Source: Mesorhizobium sp. (GTDB lineage Bacteria > Pseudomonadota > Alphaproteobacteria > Rhizobiales > Rhizobiaceae). Taken from it: a DNA stretch of 64,000 nt. This document shows, one piece after another, positions 37,967 through 46,611 of this stretch (position 1 is the first letter of the stretch; every line of letters begins with the position of its first letter). A model generated the notes under the pieces. That model saw only the letters and a list, made by a program, of their open reading frames with translations. It made no database searches and had not been told where the DNA came from. Location of the stretch: NCBI GenBank assembly GCA_004017535.1, contig SAJS01000003.1, positions 248,001-312,000 of the forward strand. Reading direction: 5' to 3'. Made by a program: the position numbers and the translations under genes.

Positions 37967-39190
37967 TCAGGATACGGCCAGCCAGGCGGTGCCGGCGAGA
38001 AGCGTCACCAGCGTCAGCGGCAGGCCAACCTTGAAAAAGGCGGAAAAGGAAAGCTCCTTGCCGGCGGCCTTTGCCTGCTCGGCGACGATCAGGTTGGCGA
38101 CGGAACCGAGCAGCGTGAAATTGCCGGCAAGCGTAGAGCTCATCGCCACGACCAGCCAGGCGCGCTCCGGGTTCTCCAACCCGGGAATGAACGGCCGCAG
38201 TGCCAGCACCGCCGGCACATTGCTCATGATGTTGGAGAGCACCGCAGTGAAGCCCGAAAGCCGCCAGACATCGTCGAGGCCGATATTCTTCGCCCAGACG
38301 ATCATGTCGGGCGTGAGCAGCGTCCGCTCGGCGCCAGCCACCACCACGAACAGGCCGGCGAACATGAACAGCAGCGGCCCGTCAATCTCGCGATAGATGC
38401 GCCGAGGCTTGATTGCCCGGGTGACCAGCAGGAAAGCGCCGGCAATCAGCGCCGCCTTGGCAACGGGAACGCCAGCGAAGAAGGCGAGCGCCAGCAGCAT
38501 GCAAACGATGGTGGCCTTCAGCACCTGTCCGGGCAGCATGCGGCCTCGATACACTTCCGGGCTTAGCTCGGCGGGGCGGGAGAATTCGGCCCGGTAAACG
38601 ATGCGTATGATGACGATGACGCAGAGCAGACCGAATAGCGCCACCGGCGCGAGCACCACCGTGAAGGCCGGATAGGAAATGCCGGACAGCGCGCCGATCA
38701 CCATGTTCTGCGGATTGCCGGTGATGGTGGCGACGCTGCCGCAGTTCGAGGCGGTGCAGGTGGCGATGAGGTAAGGCACCGGGTTGCGGTTAATGACGCG
38801 GGTGACATGAACGACGATCGGCGCCATCACCAGGCAGATCGCGTCATTGACAAGGAAGGCCGAGAGCACGCCGGTCAACAGCGTCACCATGACCAGAAGC
38901 ATGAAGGGCGCATGGGCATGTTCGATGGCAAAGCCGCCAAGCGCGCGAAACGCGCCCGAAACCTTCAGATGCGCGACCACGATCATCATGCCGAGCAGCA
39001 GCGTGACGGTGTCAAAATTGATGGCTTTGTAGGCATCCTCGATGCTGATCGCGCCGATGGCGATCATGGCGGCACCACCAAGCAGCGCGATCCCGGCGCG
39101 GTCGAGGCGCAGCCCGGGAATGCGGCCGACGGCGACGCCGGCGTAGGTGAGCACGAGGATGAAGAGCGCGCCCGCGCCGGTCCATGTCAT
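37967..39190 (-). CDS. SLC13/ArsB-type anion or Na+/H+ transporter
   Basis: A 407-residue membrane protein with about eleven segments and two related halves. FLVNDAICLVMAPIVVHVTR near residue 111, with the NCGSVATITGNPQNMVIGA loop near 148 and a late ISNNxP-like SNIMSNVPAVLAL near 318, is the ion-transporter superfamily pattern shared by ArsB, NhaD and CitT. The ion is not determined. Confidence 0.8.
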   Translation of the reverse strand: MTWTGAGALFILVLTYAGVAVGRIPGLRLDRAGIALLGGAAMIAIGAISIEDAYKAINFDTVTLLLGMMIVVAHLKVSGAFRALGGFAIEHAHAPFMLLVMVTLLTGVLSAFLVNDAICLVMAPIVVHVTRVINRNPVPYLIATCTASNCGSVATITGNPQNMVIGALSGISYPAFTVVLAPVALFGLLCVIVIIRIVYRAEFSRPAELSPEVYRGRMLPGQVLKATIVCMLLALAFFAGVPVAKAALIAGAFLLVTRAIKPRRIYREIDGPLLFMFAGLFVVVAGAERTLLTPDMIVWAKNIGLDDVWRLSGFTAVLSNIMSNVPAVLALRPFIPGLENPERAWLVVAMSSTLAGNFTLLGSVANLIVAEQAKAAGKELSFSAFFKVGLPLTLVTLLAGTAWLAVS

Positions 39191-39401
39191 TCTAAGAAGC
39201 TTCCCGTTGCCTGCCCCTGCCCGGCAGAATCTGTCCGCGCATCGGGCGGCACCACATTTAGCAAAGGCAGCGCAAAGAGGAAGCGCGCAAGCGCTTGAAA
39301 GCGCTCTGACGCTTTCGTGCTTTCACATTCATAAACCCTAATGTAAAGAACGGTGAATTAACATATCTGACCGATAATCCAGGCGTTGGGGGACTTAACG
39401 G

Positions 39402-39614
39402 ATGAACACGGTCGTTGAAGCGGAACGTCGCGTCCTATCTCGGGAGGAATTGATGCGTCCGCAGGAATGCCCCCGCTGTCACGGGGCCAAGAAAGTTTTC
39501 GTTTGCGCGCGCTGGCTGAGCTCGAACGGCCATTGCTGCCCGGAAGGCACCCACCGGATTAACTGCCCAGGACACAGCATCGCCTGTCTCGAATGCAGCG
39601 GGCGCGGCAGCTAG
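39402..39614 (+). CDS. Small cysteine-rich protein
   Basis: A 70-residue protein with eight cysteines: QECPRCHGAKKVFVCARW, then HCCPEGTHRINCPGH and ACLECSGRG. The CxxCxG knots resemble DnaJ-type zinc clusters, but the spacing is not that of DnaJ. The start follows GGGGGACT. It is likely a metal-binding protein; function unknown. It stands alone before repeat C copy 1. Confidence 0.7.
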   Translation: MNTVVEAERRVLSREELMRPQECPRCHGAKKVFVCARWLSSNGHCCPEGTHRINCPGHSIACLECSGRGS

Positions 39615-39715
39615 AGCGTTTCACCGTTTCACGGAAACGGCGAACCGCTCTAACTCTTTGTTCTTACGCAATTCCGGATGGAAAACCGCTCACACTTTTC
39701 CTGGAATTGCTCTAG
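39612..39715. repeat. Palindromic repeat family C, copy 1
   Basis: A two-hairpin element: TAGAGCG ... CGCTCTA around TTCACCGTTTCACGGAAACG, then GCAATTCC ... GGAATTGC around a TTTTCC core. The opposite orientation occurs at 61194-61288. The hairpin forms right after the Cys-rich gene and may end its transcript. The rest of the gap to 39927 has no gene. Confidence 0.75.
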
Positions 39716-39927
39716 CGGTAACCGACAGCCGCCGATTGACCACAGCGCCGCCGCGGCGGAATCCTGTACTCTGGCATTGTCCGAAGGCCGCCGTCGTTAA
39801 AGTTTGACATAGGCAGGTCCGCCGGGGCTGTTGCGATCAACGCCCGCTGGACTTGGCTATTGCCTTGCGCTTCACAGCCGCCTACCACTTGGCGAATTCG
39901 CGATTTTCCTCAGGCCTCCGCAAAGCA

Positions 39928-41787
39928 ATGATCGTCCGACTGCGACGCGCCCTGCGATGGCAAGCGCTTCCGCTTCTTGCCGGCTTTGCCGTTGTCGCGC
40001 TGATCATAACCGCGCGCGCCATCCTCGCCGAAGCGCAGATCGCCGACCGCGACGCCAGCCGCGAAGCGATTGAAGCCCAGCAAACGCTCTCGAGCCTGCT
40101 TTCGCTCGCCCAGGACGCCGAGACCGGCCAGCGCGGCTATCTGCTGACCGGCGAGAAAAACTATCTGCTGCCATACCAGCATGCGGTCGAGGCGCTGCCG
40201 GCGCTTCTCAAGCGCGTCGATGAAATGTTTCCGGTCGGCAGCGATCGGGCGCAGCAGGTGGCCGGCATCAAGGACGCGCTTGCCCGCAAGCAAGCGGAAC
40301 TCGCTGAGACGATCAGGCTCTACGACGCGGGCAACACGGCGAAAGCGCTGGACATCGTGCGCGGCGGCAGGGGCAAACTGGACATGGACCAGATCCGGGC
40401 CAACATCGATGCGATCCGACGCATCGACGGTGCGAACCTCGCTGCCCGTGCGGAGCGGATGGAACAGATCGAAGGCTGGCTGCGCATCGGCTCGTTCGCG
40501 GCGCTGCTGGGCATTTTTCTGCTCGGCATCTATACGATCCGCCAGTCCAGCCGCCGCTTCCGAGAGGTGGCTGCCGCGCAGGACGCGTTGAGCGCCAAGA
40601 ACGCGGCGCTGCTCAACGAGATCGACACGCGTGAGAAGGCCGAGTCGCAGCTTCGACAGGTGCAGAAGATGGAGGCGGTGGGCCAGCTCACGGGTGGCAT
40701 CGCGCATGATTTCAACAATATGCTGGCTGTCATCACCAGCGCCATGAACCTTGCGCAGCGCAAGCTCGCTCGCGACGAGCATGACGTGCAGAGCTTCGTT
40801 GAGGCGGCGGCCGATGCCGCGGCACGCGCCGCCAACCTCACCGCCAGGCTGCTTGCCTTTTCCAGGCAGCAGCCGCTGGCGCCGCAGATCGTCGATGCCA
40901 ATCGCCTCGTCACCGGCATGTCGAGCCTTTTGCGGCGCACGCTCGGCCATGCGATCGAGATCGAAACGGTGCTGGCGGGCGGACTTTGGAAAACGCATGC
41001 CGACCCGAGCCAGGTCGAGAACGCGATCATCAACCTGGCGGTAAACGCGCGCGACGCCATGGATGAAGAGGGCAAGCTCACCATCGAGACCGCCAACTGC
41101 CATCTCGACGAGGCCTATGCGGCGGCGCATCCCGAAGTGAAGGCCGGTCAATATGTCATGATCGCGGTAACGGACACCGGCGCGGGTATGACGGCGGATA
41201 TCGTGGCCAAGGCTTTCGAGCCATTCTTCACCACGAAGCCCGCGACCAAGGGAACCGGGCTCGGTCTCAGCCAGGTGTTCGGCTTCGTCAAGCAATCCGG
41301 CGGACACGTCAAGATCTATTCCGAGCCCGGCGAGGGCACGACAATCAGGATCTATCTTCCGCGCTTTACCGGTCCGGAGGAAGCGGCGCCGCCGGTAAAG
41401 ACCGGCGGCAGGAGCGATGTTCCGGCAACCGAAACCGTGCTGCTCGTCGAGGACGATGCTCGCGTGCGTGCTTCGACGGCCGCCGCCTTGCTGGAGCTCG
41501 GCTATACCGTCATCGAAGCTGCGGGTGGCGACGAAGCCTTGGAGAAACTCGGTCAGAACGCCGCCATCGCGCTGATGCTGACGGATATTGTTATGCCGGG
41601 CATGAATGGCCGGCAACTCGCCGAACAGGCTCGCAAGCACTCCCCCTCGCTGAAAGTGGTGTTCATGACCGGCTTCACGCGCAACGCCGTCGTGCACAAT
41701 GGCGTGCTCGACCACGATGTGCACTTCATCGCCAAGCCGTTCACTCTGGAACAGCTGGAGGCAAAGCTCCGGGACGCGCTGGCTTGA
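39928..41787 (+). CDS. Hybrid sensor histidine kinase with CHASE3 domain and receiver
   Basis: A 619-residue protein: TM1 (LLAGFAVVALIITARAIL near residues 16-33), a CHASE3 periplasmic region starting with TLSSLLSLAQDAETGQRGYL, TM2 near 192, a HisKA domain with LTGGIAHDFNNM (phospho-His near 261), an HATPase domain (NLAVNARDAM, then GTGLGLSQVFGF) and a C-terminal receiver with LMLTDIVMPG (Asp near 553). No separate response regulator adjoins. Start MIVRLRRAL at 39928 is chosen because TM1 follows directly; the longer frame adds an unlikely N-terminus. Confidence 0.9.
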   Translation: MIVRLRRALRWQALPLLAGFAVVALIITARAILAEAQIADRDASREAIEAQQTLSSLLSLAQDAETGQRGYLLTGEKNYLLPYQHAVEALPALLKRVDEMFPVGSDRAQQVAGIKDALARKQAELAETIRLYDAGNTAKALDIVRGGRGKLDMDQIRANIDAIRRIDGANLAARAERMEQIEGWLRIGSFAALLGIFLLGIYTIRQSSRRFREVAAAQDALSAKNAALLNEIDTREKAESQLRQVQKMEAVGQLTGGIAHDFNNMLAVITSAMNLAQRKLARDEHDVQSFVEAAADAAARAANLTARLLAFSRQQPLAPQIVDANRLVTGMSSLLRRTLGHAIEIETVLAGGLWKTHADPSQVENAIINLAVNARDAMDEEGKLTIETANCHLDEAYAAAHPEVKAGQYVMIAVTDTGAGMTADIVAKAFEPFFTTKPATKGTGLGLSQVFGFVKQSGGHVKIYSEPGEGTTIRIYLPRFTGPEEAAPPVKTGGRSDVPATETVLLVEDDARVRASTAAALLELGYTVIEAAGGDEALEKLGQNAAIALMLTDIVMPGMNGRQLAEQARKHSPSLKVVFMTGFTRNAVVHNGVLDHDVHFIAKPFTLEQLEAKLRDALA

Positions 41788-41802
41788 TTTGTCCGGCCGT
41801 TC

Positions 41803-41967
41803 TTAGATCCGCCCGAGCACGACGAGAATAATGACGATGACCAGAACCAACCCGAGACCGCCGCCGCCATAATAGCCCGTGCCGTAGAACGGCCCGCCGC
41901 CCAGGCCGCTGAAACCGCCAAGCAAGGCCAGAATGAGAATAATGATAAGAATTGTGCCGAGACCCAT
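41803..41967 (-). CDS. DUF3309 small membrane protein
   Basis: A 54-residue protein starting MGLGTILIIILILALLGG, with a Gly/Tyr middle (GTGYYGGGGLG) and a second hydrophobic end (LVLVIVIILVVLGRI). This is the two-segment DUF3309 family, common in rhizobia and of unknown role. GAGAGGAAAAGAAC precedes it. A GGAAC-N17-AGTT near-match to the EcfG promoter lies at 42017-42042 on the same strand. Confidence 0.82.
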   Translation of the reverse strand: MGLGTILIIILILALLGGFSGLGGGPFYGTGYYGGGGLGLVLVIVIILVVLGRI

Positions 41968-42059
41968 GTTCTTTTCCTCTCTCTGAGCGCAAGCTGGCGC
42001 TTTTCATCACGAAATCAACTCGCAAGGGGCGCGCATTGTTCCACCCGGTTGGGCAGATG

Positions 42060-42197
42060 CTATTGGGCCTTGGCCGAGTGGGATGACACGATCGGCGGCC
42101 CGGGATTGGCTTCAAGTCTGATCGGCACCAAAAACATGAGCGCAATCGCAATCGCGATCGATACAATGATGGCCGCGGTGCTGAAGATGTCCTTCAT
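42060..42197 (-). CDS. Small single-pass membrane protein, 45 residues
   Basis: Starts MKDIFSTAAIIVSIAIAIAL with one membrane segment, then a polar tail (RLEANPGPPIVSSHSAKAQ). Not recognised as a family. Support: an AGGA ribosome site at seven bases and an exact EcfG-type promoter ending 33 bases upstream (42230-42254, minus). Confidence 0.7.
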   Translation of the reverse strand: MKDIFSTAAIIVSIAIAIALMFLVPIRLEANPGPPIVSSHSAKAQ

Positions 42198-42229
42198 GTT
42201 CGCATCCTGAATATTCAAAGGTGCTGAAC

Positions 42230-42254
42230 AACGCTGCGCAATACTTCCCGTTCC
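42230..42254 (-). promoter_or_regulatory. EcfG-type general-stress promoter (minus)
   Basis: Read on the minus strand: GGAAC, 16 bases, CGTT. This is the exact consensus of the alphaproteobacterial general stress sigma factor. It serves the 45-residue gene and is divergent from the 42268-42293 copy. Confidence 0.8.
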
Positions 42255-42267
42255 ACTTCGCCCTAGC

Positions 42268-42293
42268 GGAACCTTTTTCAGACGCGCGACGTT
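42268..42293 (+). promoter_or_regulatory. EcfG-type general-stress promoter (plus)
   Basis: GGAAC, 17 bases, CGTT, 48 bases before the small membrane gene at 42341. It is only 13 bases from the divergent minus-strand copy. Confidence 0.8.
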
Positions 42294-42340
42294 GGGGGCA
42301 GCCCGGTTAGGGCAATCCTGGCGATAACGGAGGCTCGCTT

Positions 42341-42508
42341 ATGGGCGCATCGGTACTCATCGGCATCCTGATCACCTTCCTGGTGGTGATCCTGGTGCTC
42401 TATCTCGTGCAGCGCTTGCCGCTCGATGCCCGCACGCGACAGATCGCGCAAATCATCGTCATCATCATCGGAATCATATCGCTGCTCAAATATCTTGCGG
42501 TCTTTTAG
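42341..42508 (+). CDS. Small membrane protein, Thivi_2564-like
   Basis: A 55-residue protein starting MGASVLIGILITFLVVILVL with a second hydrophobic segment (IIVIIIGIISLLKYLAVF) after a QRLPLDARTRQ linker. The two-segment plan resembles the Thivi_2564 family of small membrane proteins. CGGAGG precedes ATG by eight bases and an EcfG promoter precedes that. The next gene starts 44 bases on and is likely co-transcribed. Confidence 0.8.
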   Translation: MGASVLIGILITFLVVILVLYLVQRLPLDARTRQIAQIIVIIIGIISLLKYLAVF

Positions 42509-42551
42509 CCGCGGTCCATATTCCACACGAAAAGCCCAAAGCCTGGTGTCC

Positions 42552-42860
42552 ATGAGAATCCTGTCGATCGCACGCCTTGCGGGCAACTTGTTGAGCGCCG
42601 CTACGCTGTTGTGCGCCGCGAGCGCCGCCCACGCCCGGCCGGATACGCGCGCCATGACGTGCGCCCAGACGCAGGCGCTGATCCAACGCGACCATGCGGT
42701 GGTTCTGACCACCGGTCCGGAGACTTATGACCGGTTCGTGCGGCAATTCGGCAATGAGTGCGACTGGCCGGAAGTGCCGATATCGACGACCGTTCCCGCC
42801 CAGGACGGCGAGTGCGGCGTCTATCGGTGCGAGGAGCCGGTCGACCTTTCAGACCGGTAA
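42552..42860 (+). CDS. Exported four-cysteine protein, unknown function
   Basis: A 102-residue protein with signal peptide (MRILSIARLAGNLLSAATLL, cleavage near AHA-RPD). The mature part has cysteines in AMTCAQTQAL, NECDWPEV and GECGVYRCEEP, four in all, suggesting two disulphides. Family not recognised. It follows the 42341 gene on the same strand. Confidence 0.7.
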   Translation: MRILSIARLAGNLLSAATLLCAASAAHARPDTRAMTCAQTQALIQRDHAVVLTTGPETYDRFVRQFGNECDWPEVPISTTVPAQDGECGVYRCEEPVDLSDR

Positions 42861-42973
42861 CCGCCTCTTGCGGTCCTGGCGGAACCATAGCAACCTCATG
42901 CAGGTTGTAGGGGCCAGCAGCAGGACTGGGCGGCCGCGACTTGGTTCTACGTTTAACAGCAGGAGGAACGGCG

Positions 42974-43453
42974 ATGCCTGAAATCGCGCGCACCGGCAGT
43001 TGCTTGTGCGGCGGCGTGCAGTTCCGCGTCGCCGGCGAGCCACGCCGGGTAGGCCTGTGCCACTGCAAGGATTGCCGCAAAACAAGCGGATCGGCTTTTC
43101 ACGCCTATGCCGTATGGCCGCTTCAAGCGTTCGAAGCCAGCGGAATCACCAGCACCTATGGCGCTCGAAGTTTTTGCCCTACCTGCGGAAGCCGCGTTCC
43201 ACTGGTTGGCGAGGAGGAAGTCGAGGTCACGATCGGCAGCCTTGACGTCGCGCCGACCGAAGGGCTGGTGCCGGAGTACGAGCTCTGGATCGGAAGGCGC
43301 GAATCCTGGCTGCAGGCCCTCCCCGCGGCGCGTCAGTTCGAGCATGACCGGGTCGCCGTTGATACGGCCGCCGGCAATGAAATTGACCCGGAGCTCCGGC
43401 CAGAAGTCGGCCTAGGTCGGATCACTGTCGGACTTAAGCCTGAACGGCAATGA
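42974..43453 (+). CDS. GFA/CENP-V family zinc protein
   Basis: A 159-residue protein. Zinc ligands occur as SCLCGG near residue 8, CHCKDCRKTSG near 29 and FCPTCGSRVPL near 67, the pattern of glutathione-dependent formaldehyde-activating-like (GFA) proteins. True formaldehyde activity is not implied. ATG 42974 follows AGGAGG. Confidence 0.85.
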   Translation: MPEIARTGSCLCGGVQFRVAGEPRRVGLCHCKDCRKTSGSAFHAYAVWPLQAFEASGITSTYGARSFCPTCGSRVPLVGEEEVEVTIGSLDVAPTEGLVPEYELWIGRRESWLQALPAARQFEHDRVAVDTAAGNEIDPELRPEVGLGRITVGLKPERQ

Positions 43454-43946
43454 CCTGCGGTCCAAGGGAACCCGGCGCCGCCCGGAAAGGACCGGTTGCC
43501 GATTGAGATGCCAAGCTGTTCTTCAAGCTCCGTCTGTTTCAACCACCGGTAGGTTTGCCGGTCAGTCAGCCGCCGGTAGCATTTCACGGCGAGTCGTGAC
43601 CTGCACGTTCTTAGGCAGCGATGTCCGTGGAGTTTTTTCCGCTTCGCGGAACGCAAGAATTTTTGGCCACCTCTTTGGCAATACAACCTTTTGGTTTGCT
43701 TCTCCTGCCGGCGCTTGTGTTCAGCGCGTGAAGTACCAAGCCGCAATTGCAATATCGAAGTGAAATTCTTTGAGCCTAAGAAATTTCTTTAGACCATTGC
43801 TTCTGGTTGTATCAAAACATGACGCTCGGAATTGCGGCAGGCAGTAAGCCTTATGATTCCAGACCTTGTACAAAAGGCCGCCTTTGTTTCTTTCATTTTT
43901 TTCGACATAGTGCTGCCGAATCTTGAAACCGGAGCGGGCGGTTTTC
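43454..43946. other. AT-richer gap, possible remnant gene
   Basis: This 493-bp stretch is visibly richer in A+T than its neighbours and uses runs such as TTTTTTCC and TTTGTTTC. A minus-strand frame reads CYRRLTDRQTYRWLKQTELE near 43480-43560, protein-like but with no family recognised and no start that I trust. It may be horizontally gained or decayed DNA. Confidence 0.35.
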
Positions 43947-44492
43947 ATGACATCGGCGCCTGAACACGGCCGCAACATGCATATGCGGTATCCGCCGATT
44001 GACGGGTTCTGGGACTGGGACGTCAAGCGTGACCGCGTCAATGGCGACGCCAACCTTTCAGACTATCTCGGCTTGACACCCGACGAATTCTCGCATGGCG
44101 CGTCGCTGGAACGCTGCATGCAAAGCATCGATGTGGAAGACCGGCCCAGGGTCCGATTGGCGATCCGCAAGGCGATAGAACGCAAATCTGGCTTCAGGGA
44201 AGTCTACAGGGTCCCGTCGGAGAAGATGGCGCTGCGCAAGATCCTGGCTTTGGGCCAATGCTACGCAGACGGTGTCGGCGAGGCAGCGCTCTGCCCTGGC
44301 TGGTTCGTCGATCTGACGAAGGATGCCACCTGCGAGGAACAGTCGCTGCGCGAGATCCACAATCACGTCGGACAGGCCAAGGACATCGCGCGATCGATCG
44401 GACACGACCTGTTGTCCTATCTTCTGCATAACGTCGAGGAAGAGGTCGAGCAACGGCTTGACGGAAGGCTGAGGAGGCGAAGATCGTCCTGA
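43947..44492 (+). CDS. PAS-like sensory protein without output domain
   Basis: A 181-residue protein. FWDWDVKRDRVNGDANLSDY near residue 22 and LGLTPDEFSHGASLERCMQS are the PAS start seen in rhizobial signalling proteins; a PAC-like GFREVYRVPSEKM follows. The C-terminus is a helix (LREIHNHVGQAKDIARSIGH) with a basic tail and no kinase or cyclase. Start MTSAPEHG at 43947. Overlapped on the other strand by the 44058-44690 frame. Confidence 0.65.
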   Translation: MTSAPEHGRNMHMRYPPIDGFWDWDVKRDRVNGDANLSDYLGLTPDEFSHGASLERCMQSIDVEDRPRVRLAIRKAIERKSGFREVYRVPSEKMALRKILALGQCYADGVGEAALCPGWFVDLTKDATCEEQSLREIHNHVGQAKDIARSIGHDLLSYLLHNVEEEVEQRLDGRLRRRRSS

Positions 44493-44690
44493 GGCAGCTT
44501 TCGCCGATCGTTTGCGGGTCAGCTTCGCCGCATCGCCGTAAAATTCGATCATCAGCCCGGCTGCCCGGACGGCATCGGCTTTCAAGCGGCCGAAATCGAC
44601 TTGCCCGTTTTCGAACGAAGGCTCGCTCCTGGCAATCAGGTCAAGCATGGCTTGCAACTTGTCAGGAGTGCTGCCCTCGTATTCGTTCAT
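44058..44690 (-). CDS. Hypothetical protein, N-terminal part credible
   Basis: The first ~80 residues from ATG 44690 (MNEYEGSTPDKLQAMLDLIA, then SFENGQVDFGRLKADAVRAA) look like a normal helical protein. After about 44450 the frame runs opposite to the PAS gene, and the rest is probably not real. A stop may have been lost, or the true protein ends near 44440. Function unknown. Confidence 0.45.
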   Translation of the reverse strand: MNEYEGSTPDKLQAMLDLIARSEPSFENGQVDFGRLKADAVRAAGLMIEFYGDAAKLTRKRSAKAASGRSSPPQPSVKPLLDLFLDVMQKIGQQVVSDRSRDVLGLSDVIVDLAQRLFLAGGILRQIDEPARAERCLADTVCVALAQSQDLAQRHLLRRDPVDFPEARFAFYRLADRQSDPGPVFHIDALHAAFQRRAMREFVGCQAEIV

Positions 44691-44850
44691 GCTCGCTATC
44701 CGATTGGGCGCGGAAAATGTCGACATTTCCGCTCTAACAGGTTCGTTGGCGGGCCTCAGTACAACCGCGTGCAGCCGCACTGCGCACGGTGCCACAACTT
44801 TCATGCAAGCATAGTGATCCAGACTTACCGCGCAGATTGGGGGGGCGCCC

Positions 44851-45045
44851 ATGCACCAGCCTAGCAAAATGGAAAACCTGCAGTTTGCGCAGGGGATATT
44901 GCGAGAACTTCGCCAGAAGGCCGAAGCCGACGGCGAAAAACTCCTGACTTATCTCATCGATATGGCTTATCTCGAGGCCAGCGACCGCATCCGCGCCCAC
45001 TGGATCGGCACCCACGGACATGAAAGCCGCCGCGCCAAGGGCTGA
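44851..45045 (+). CDS. Small helical protein
   Basis: A 64-residue protein starting MHQPSKMENLQFAQGILREL and continuing EADGEKLLTYLIDMAYLEAS, followed by a polar tail. It follows a G-rich site (GGGGGGCGCCC). The helical stretch resembles the tail of the PAS protein just upstream, which hints at a shared binding module. ATG 44869 is an alternative start. Confidence 0.6.
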   Translation: MHQPSKMENLQFAQGILRELRQKAEADGEKLLTYLIDMAYLEASDRIRAHWIGTHGHESRRAKG

Positions 45046-45171
45046 GCCGCCCAAGGCAATTTCATGCTCGCTGCGGTTTTCCGTGCGGAATTTGGCCGGA
45101 TCGATAGCTGGAGCGGTTCAGCGTTTCCGCCAGAGGCTGGGTCGCGCAGGCCCAGCGAAGCATCCTGAACG

Positions 45172-45207
45172 CAAAAAGGCCCGCCATGCCTCTTCGGCAT
45201 GGCGGGC
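45172..45207 (-). terminator. Terminator of msrA
   Basis: On the minus strand GCCCGCCATGCC, loop of five, GGCATGGCGGGC is a perfect 12-bp stem followed by TTTTT. It lies 45 bases beyond the msrA stop. Confidence 0.92.
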
Positions 45208-45251
45208 TGTGCTTGGATAGCAAGGTTAGATGCGATAGCCTCGCCGCCGAT

Positions 45252-45773
45252 CTATGATGCGGCAGCCTTCTGGCGGACCGGAAGCTTCCATCCCGGCCGC
45301 GCGAAGTGGCAGGTGTAGCCGTTGGGATAGCGTTCCAGATAGTCCTGATGCTCGGGCTCGGCTTCCCAGAAGGGGCCTACCGGAGCAAGCTCGGTGACGA
45401 CCTTGCCGGGCCACAGGCCGGACGCATCGACGTCGGCGATCGTGTCCTCGGCGATCCGCTTCTGCTCGTCGCTGGTGTAGTAGATCGCCGAACGATAGCT
45501 CATGCCGATGTCGTTGCCCTGGCGGTTCTTCGTCGTCGGATCATGGATCTGGAAGAAGAATTCGAGCAGCGTGCGGAAACTGGTCCTGGCCGGATCGAAG
45601 ATGATTTCGATTGCCTCGGCGTGAGTGCCGTGATTGCGATAGGTCGCGTTGGCGACATCGCCGCCGCTGTAGCCGACCCGCGTTGAAATGACGCCTGGCA
45701 AGCGTCGGATCAAATCCTGCATGCCCCAGAAGCAGCCGCCGGCAAGGACTGCGCGCTCGGTGGAAGAAGCCAT
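45252..45773 (-). CDS. msrA: Peptide-methionine (S)-S-oxide reductase
   Basis: A 173-residue Msr[11 protein letters not shown] puts the catalytic Cys at residue 14, and [20 protein letters not shown] follows. It repairs oxidised methionine with thioredoxin. AAAGGAGG precedes the start at seven bases. A strong terminator follows. Confidence 0.96.
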   Translation of the reverse strand: MASSTERAVLAGGCFWGMQDLIRRLPGVISTRVGYSGGDVANATYRNHGTHAEAIEIIFDPARTSFRTLLEFFFQIHDPTTKNRQGNDIGMSYRSAIYYTSDEQKRIAEDTIADVDASGLWPGKVVTELAPVGPFWEAEPEHQDYLERYPNGYTCHFARPGWKLPVRQKAAAS

Positions 45774-45938
45774 GTCACACCTCCTTTGGATTGCTCCATA
45801 GATAGGCGTTGTGGCTGGCTACTTCCAGCGGCTCGAGTGGTCGTCCGCCAAGGCTTGGCGAATTGCGCCATGATTGGTCGGTCACCGAAGGCGAACACCC
45901 GCCGGCAAGTGCTCGGCGGGTGTTCGAAGTTGCGGTGA

Positions 45939-46139
45939 TCAGCGCTCCCGGCCCCGGCCGCCGTGGTCGTGATCATGGCCGCCGCCAAGGCAGGCCCCGT
46001 CGCCGAGGCCGCAGCAGCGACCGCTCCAAAGCTTGTTCGTCGAAGTGTTGCCGCATCCTTGCTGGTCGGCCATTGCCGAACCGGCAAATGCAGCGACGGC
46101 GACAAAGGCAAGAAGAGTATTGCGAAGCATTTTGGCCAT
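45939..46139 (-). CDS. Small exported Gly/Cys/His-rich protein
   Basis: A 66-residue protein with a signal peptide (MLRNTLLAFVAVAAFAGSAM then A). The mature part has three or four cysteines (GCGNTSTNKLWSGRCCGLG) and a GGGHDHDHGG tail that could bind metal. Not recognised. ACGGAGGA precedes ATG. Confidence 0.65.
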   Translation of the reverse strand: MAKMLRNTLLAFVAVAAFAGSAMADQQGCGNTSTNKLWSGRCCGLGDGACLGGGHDHDHGGRGRER

Positions 46140-46284
46140 CTGGATTCCTCCGTGTAATGAATGTCCATTTGCAGCGATATGTCGCTTGAGAACATGAAAT
46201 GGTTCACGAAGTTCTCGGAAAATGCCGTTGCGCCTGTATCACTATCTCGAAAACCTGCTCACCGCGGCTCTGCCCCCGCCGCCA

Positions 46285-46611
46285 TCACTCGCAGGATTTC
46301 GATTTGAATCTTCGGATCACCACCTCGAAGACGATGTCCGAGATCCACATGGCCGAGACGCCGATCAGGAAGGCGGCGGCGAGCGTGGTGGTGTCGTCGG
46401 CGGCGTTGGGCATCGGCAAGCCGCTTGCCTGAACCCAGGCGACGGCAGGCAATGTCAGATAGGCGGCGGCCAGGGCGCCGCAGATGGGCGAGGCGATCAT
46501 CTCGCGCAGCTTGTAGCGATGGCGCGACAGCGCCCGCAGCACGCCGCCGGCGAGCCCCGCCGCCACGACCTGGCCCTTGATGCCCAGAAGATCGAAAATG
46601 TCATGCATCAC
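46285..46611 (-). CDS. LydA-type holin-like membrane protein (prophage remnant)
   Basis: A 108-residue protein with about three hydrophobic segments. GLAGGVLRALSRHRYKLREM near residue 18 and CGALAAAYLTLPAV resemble holins of the LydA family. It overlaps the spanin lipoprotein gene by four bases. Holins form the lesion that releases endolysin during phage lysis. Confidence 0.6.
   Translation of the reverse strand: MMHDIFDLLGIKGQVVAAGLAGGVLRALSRHRYKLREMIASPICGALAAAYLTLPAVAWVQASGLPMPNAADDTTTLAAAFLIGVSAMWISDIVFEVVIRRFKSKSCE

Noticed and set aside
42017-42042. Seventh EcfG promoter, for the DUF3309 gene
   Set aside because: GGAAC-N17-AGTT has one mismatch in the short -10 box; kept only as a note, because near-matches are common by chance.
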